Below, piece by piece: positions 61,901-64,000 of a DNA stretch of 64,000 nt. Made by a program: the position numbers and the translations under genes. Source of the stretch: Trichoplax sp. H2 (Eukaryota > Placozoa > Uniplacotomia > Trichoplacea). Every line of letters begins with the position of its first letter. The first letter of the stretch is position 1. Location of the stretch: assembly GCA_003344405.1 (NCBI GenBank), contig NOWV01000021.1:62001-126000 (forward strand), written 5' to 3'. A model generated the notes under the pieces. The model ran no database searches. It saw nothing but the letters and a program-made list of their open reading frames with translations, and was not told where the DNA came from.

Positions 61901-64000
61901 AATTAGCTTGGAAAGATATTCTGTAATCTATAAATCAGTTGTTTAGTTTGCGTGTGCAAGCTAGTTGTGAAGTAACATAGTTTCACGGAAGATAACAATT
62001 TTTATTCTATTCACTAGGGCTATTTGAACGATTACTCGTACAGTAATGCCGATACCGTACAACTGTTTGCCTCATTGACTAAAGTAAGTGAACATAACTT
62101 TAATTGTAATTTTGCGTCTATAAATGAAAGATAAAGATGATAGTCATAAGTTGCTGCTACACTTATGGCTCATAAACACTAGCAATGAAATCAATATAAA
62201 AACTTTCATCTATAATACAATATCTACGATGATTAATGCAATATCTGTTTCACTCAATATTAATTTAGGCTGTTGCTCAAAATCCATTTAATATCAGCGA
62301 ATTTTTGGGCCCATGGGTTTACCAGATGGGTTACCCAGTGGTTAATGTAACTCGAGATACACAGAACAATCAAGGTGTTATGACTCAACAAAGGTAACGT
62401 GTAGTTCTTGAACTATCTATATTCTATAATGTTAATAAGAATATGATTTACTAATATGATGATATCATTCCTGAAGCAATCTTGTCCGTTAAAATAATTC
62501 TGTTATGGTTATAGTAATCTGCCTTTACTGAAAGTATTTTATAATAGCTTAGTTCAAATTTAAAAAATTTTCCTCTTCTAAAATCATTTGCATCGATTCA
62601 TAACAGATATCTTAATAACAAGGACGCAAATCCAAGTCAGGAAGGAACTGGATCTCCATATGTGTCACCATACCAGTAAGTAATAATTATCTGCTATATC
62701 TGTAAATCGTAGGACATTTTCATAGAGTTAATCCTAGGGATATAGTAAATTATTTAAAAAGCAATTATAATCTTCTTGAGTTTGTGCGATCTCAATCTAA
62801 TTTCATAAGGAATTTCCAATTAGGAAGAAATAGATAACACTAATATATTAATTGATTTTTGATATGAAGTATCTGAAATCTATTTATGATAAAAATTAAT
62901 TCATATTATTGATAATTATTTCCCTTGACAGATACAAATGGACAATCCCAGTAAACTATTATGATCAAGCATCATCTAACGTCAGACGAGTTGTCTTTGG
63001 AATGAATGATGGTAAAGCCTATATACTGAACAGTTCTATTGAGGAAGTAAACGGTTCATAGATCAACATTTCTAACATTGGTATTTGATTATATAGCTCA
63101 AGCTGTTGTTCCTTGGCCTGCAAATAGCTGGATCAAATTGAATGCTAACCAAATGGGATTCTATCGTGTTATGTATCCAATCGATAACTGGAATCGTCTA
63201 GCTACTGCTTTGCAAAGTAATCTAAATGTAAGTGCAGTAATTAATAAACTAAAATTGTAATGGCCAATATTATATTCGTATAATGACAGCTTCGTTTATG
63301 CCCCCGAAATCGAAAAATATTATATCCTAGCATATTAATCTCCTGTAATCGTATCTCTTTCTAAAATAATTATAGGTGTTGCTGAATACAGACAGAGCTA
63401 ATCTGTTAGATGATGCTTTCACTTTTGCTTTGTACGTATAACTTATCAACAGCCTTGAAAATGCACGATTTTCATAATCTTAAAGAGTACGCTTTAAATA
63501 TCATAATTACTAACATTATGTATCTTCCAACCCGATTCTATTAGGACTAAGCGCCTCGATATTACTGTACCTTTAAGTCTTACCAAGTATATGTCAAATG
63601 AGGTCGACCATCTGCCATGGACCGTTGTTTCCAATAACTTTTTCAACTTTCGGTTACGACTTTCCAACAGACAGTCTTTCCAACATTTTGTGGTAGGTTT
63701 TCCAATGAATATTGTGATAGCAGTAAAATGTTAGATGTATTTTATTGTTAGTATATTTTCCTATAGAATAAAAAGTGATTGATATTAGCAATAAATTTAT
63801 AAGCTTAGCTATCGGATATTTATTTAAATTATGAGTCTGCTTATTGCTTTTACTTATTAAGCTTGCGTTAGAATTCAGTTACAGGATGTAGTATAATTAT
63901 GAGAACATAGTTTGCCATGGTTATAGTTACATGTAGATTTAATTGACTTATATTGTTGATCACTTGTAAGCTGGGCTGAAATCTGAATTAGAATGGCGCT
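55944..64000 (+). CDS. membrane-anchored M1 zinc aminopeptidase (aminopeptidase B), 3' end beyond window
   Basis: Fifteen exons in phase: 55944-56638, 59805-59989, 60149-60237, 60352-60472, 60606-60760, 60851-60964, 61055-61177, 61316-61381, 62018-62083, 62269-62393, 62607-62675, 62932-63011, 63097-63227, 63376-63431 and 63545-63692, about 741 residues so far. It has a membrane segment ([20 protein letters not shown]), a Thr/Ala/Pro stalk longer than in copy [20 protein letters not shown] (near 60638), HELAH (60743-60757), [10 protein letters not shown] supplying the third zinc ligand, and [13 protein letters not shown] with the catalytic Tyr. Most exons match copy A in length and phase (185, 121, 155, 114, 123, 66, 66, 80, 131, 56, 148), so the two arose by tandem duplication. 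The 194-nt exon of A is split here into 125 + 69. The C-terminal helical domain is cut by the window end. Confidence 0.92.

Noticed and set aside
1-64000. tRNA, rRNA or snRNA genes
   Set aside because: I looked for cloverleaf-type elements and conserved RNA stretches and saw none I could support by eye; a covariance-model scan (tRNAscan-SE, Infernal) would be decisive.

Overview
The window looks like nuclear DNA of an early-branching animal. It is AT-rich and gene-dense, with spliceosomal introns of about 50 to 3,000 bp. It carries orthologues of animal trafficking and ciliary genes: VIPAS39, ZFYVE19, and TTLL5 with its animal-type C-terminal cofactor region. A placozoan is my best guess, from gene density, intron size and base composition; this is inference and no marker in the sequence settles it. 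I rebuilt genes by joining exons at GT/AG sites and checking that reading phases agree. Several models close exactly: SCFD1 gives 25 exons and 1,920 nt, aminopeptidase A 20 exons and 2,853 nt, and the chimera 4 exons and 2,610 nt.

Layout. 1-603 may hold the 3' end of an unidentified plus-strand gene. 2158-6482 (minus) is VIPAS39, whose protein pairs with VPS33B in the CHEVI tether. It has a long N-terminal extension with a domain I do not recognise, and a further exon with two more copies lies at 8719-9627. 9628-12250 has no gene but holds palindromic GTACAGTAC arrays and a foldback element. 12251-16988 (plus) is SCFD1/Sly1, convergent with PDCD2 (17231-18886, minus). ZFYVE19/ANCHR follows (20537-23362, plus), then MRPL40 (23703-24254, minus). 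MRPL40 and TTLL5 (25836-34416, plus) are head to head, with about 1.5 kb of palindromic arrays and a roughly 200-bp satellite between them.

The right half is a locus of three related genes. Aminopeptidase A (37592-46881) and aminopeptidase B (55944 to beyond the window end) are full M1 zinc aminopeptidases with type II membrane anchors. Between them, 48718-52593 keeps only the anchor and N-terminal domain of this family. Its next exon is a 1,710-nt intronless block carrying two beta-sandwich-like repeats and a PI-PLC X domain, joined in phase. This apparent aminopeptidase/phospholipase chimera and the extended VIPAS39 are the most unusual items here. A 20-N assembly gap at 55091-55110 is flanked by a 198-bp near-identical duplication and is probably an assembly artefact.

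The left-hand genes cover membrane traffic (VIPAS39, SCFD1), abscission control (ZFYVE19), ribosome assembly (PDCD2), mitochondrial translation (MRPL40) and tubulin glutamylation (TTLL5). They do not form one pathway; the order is ordinary eukaryotic gene packing.
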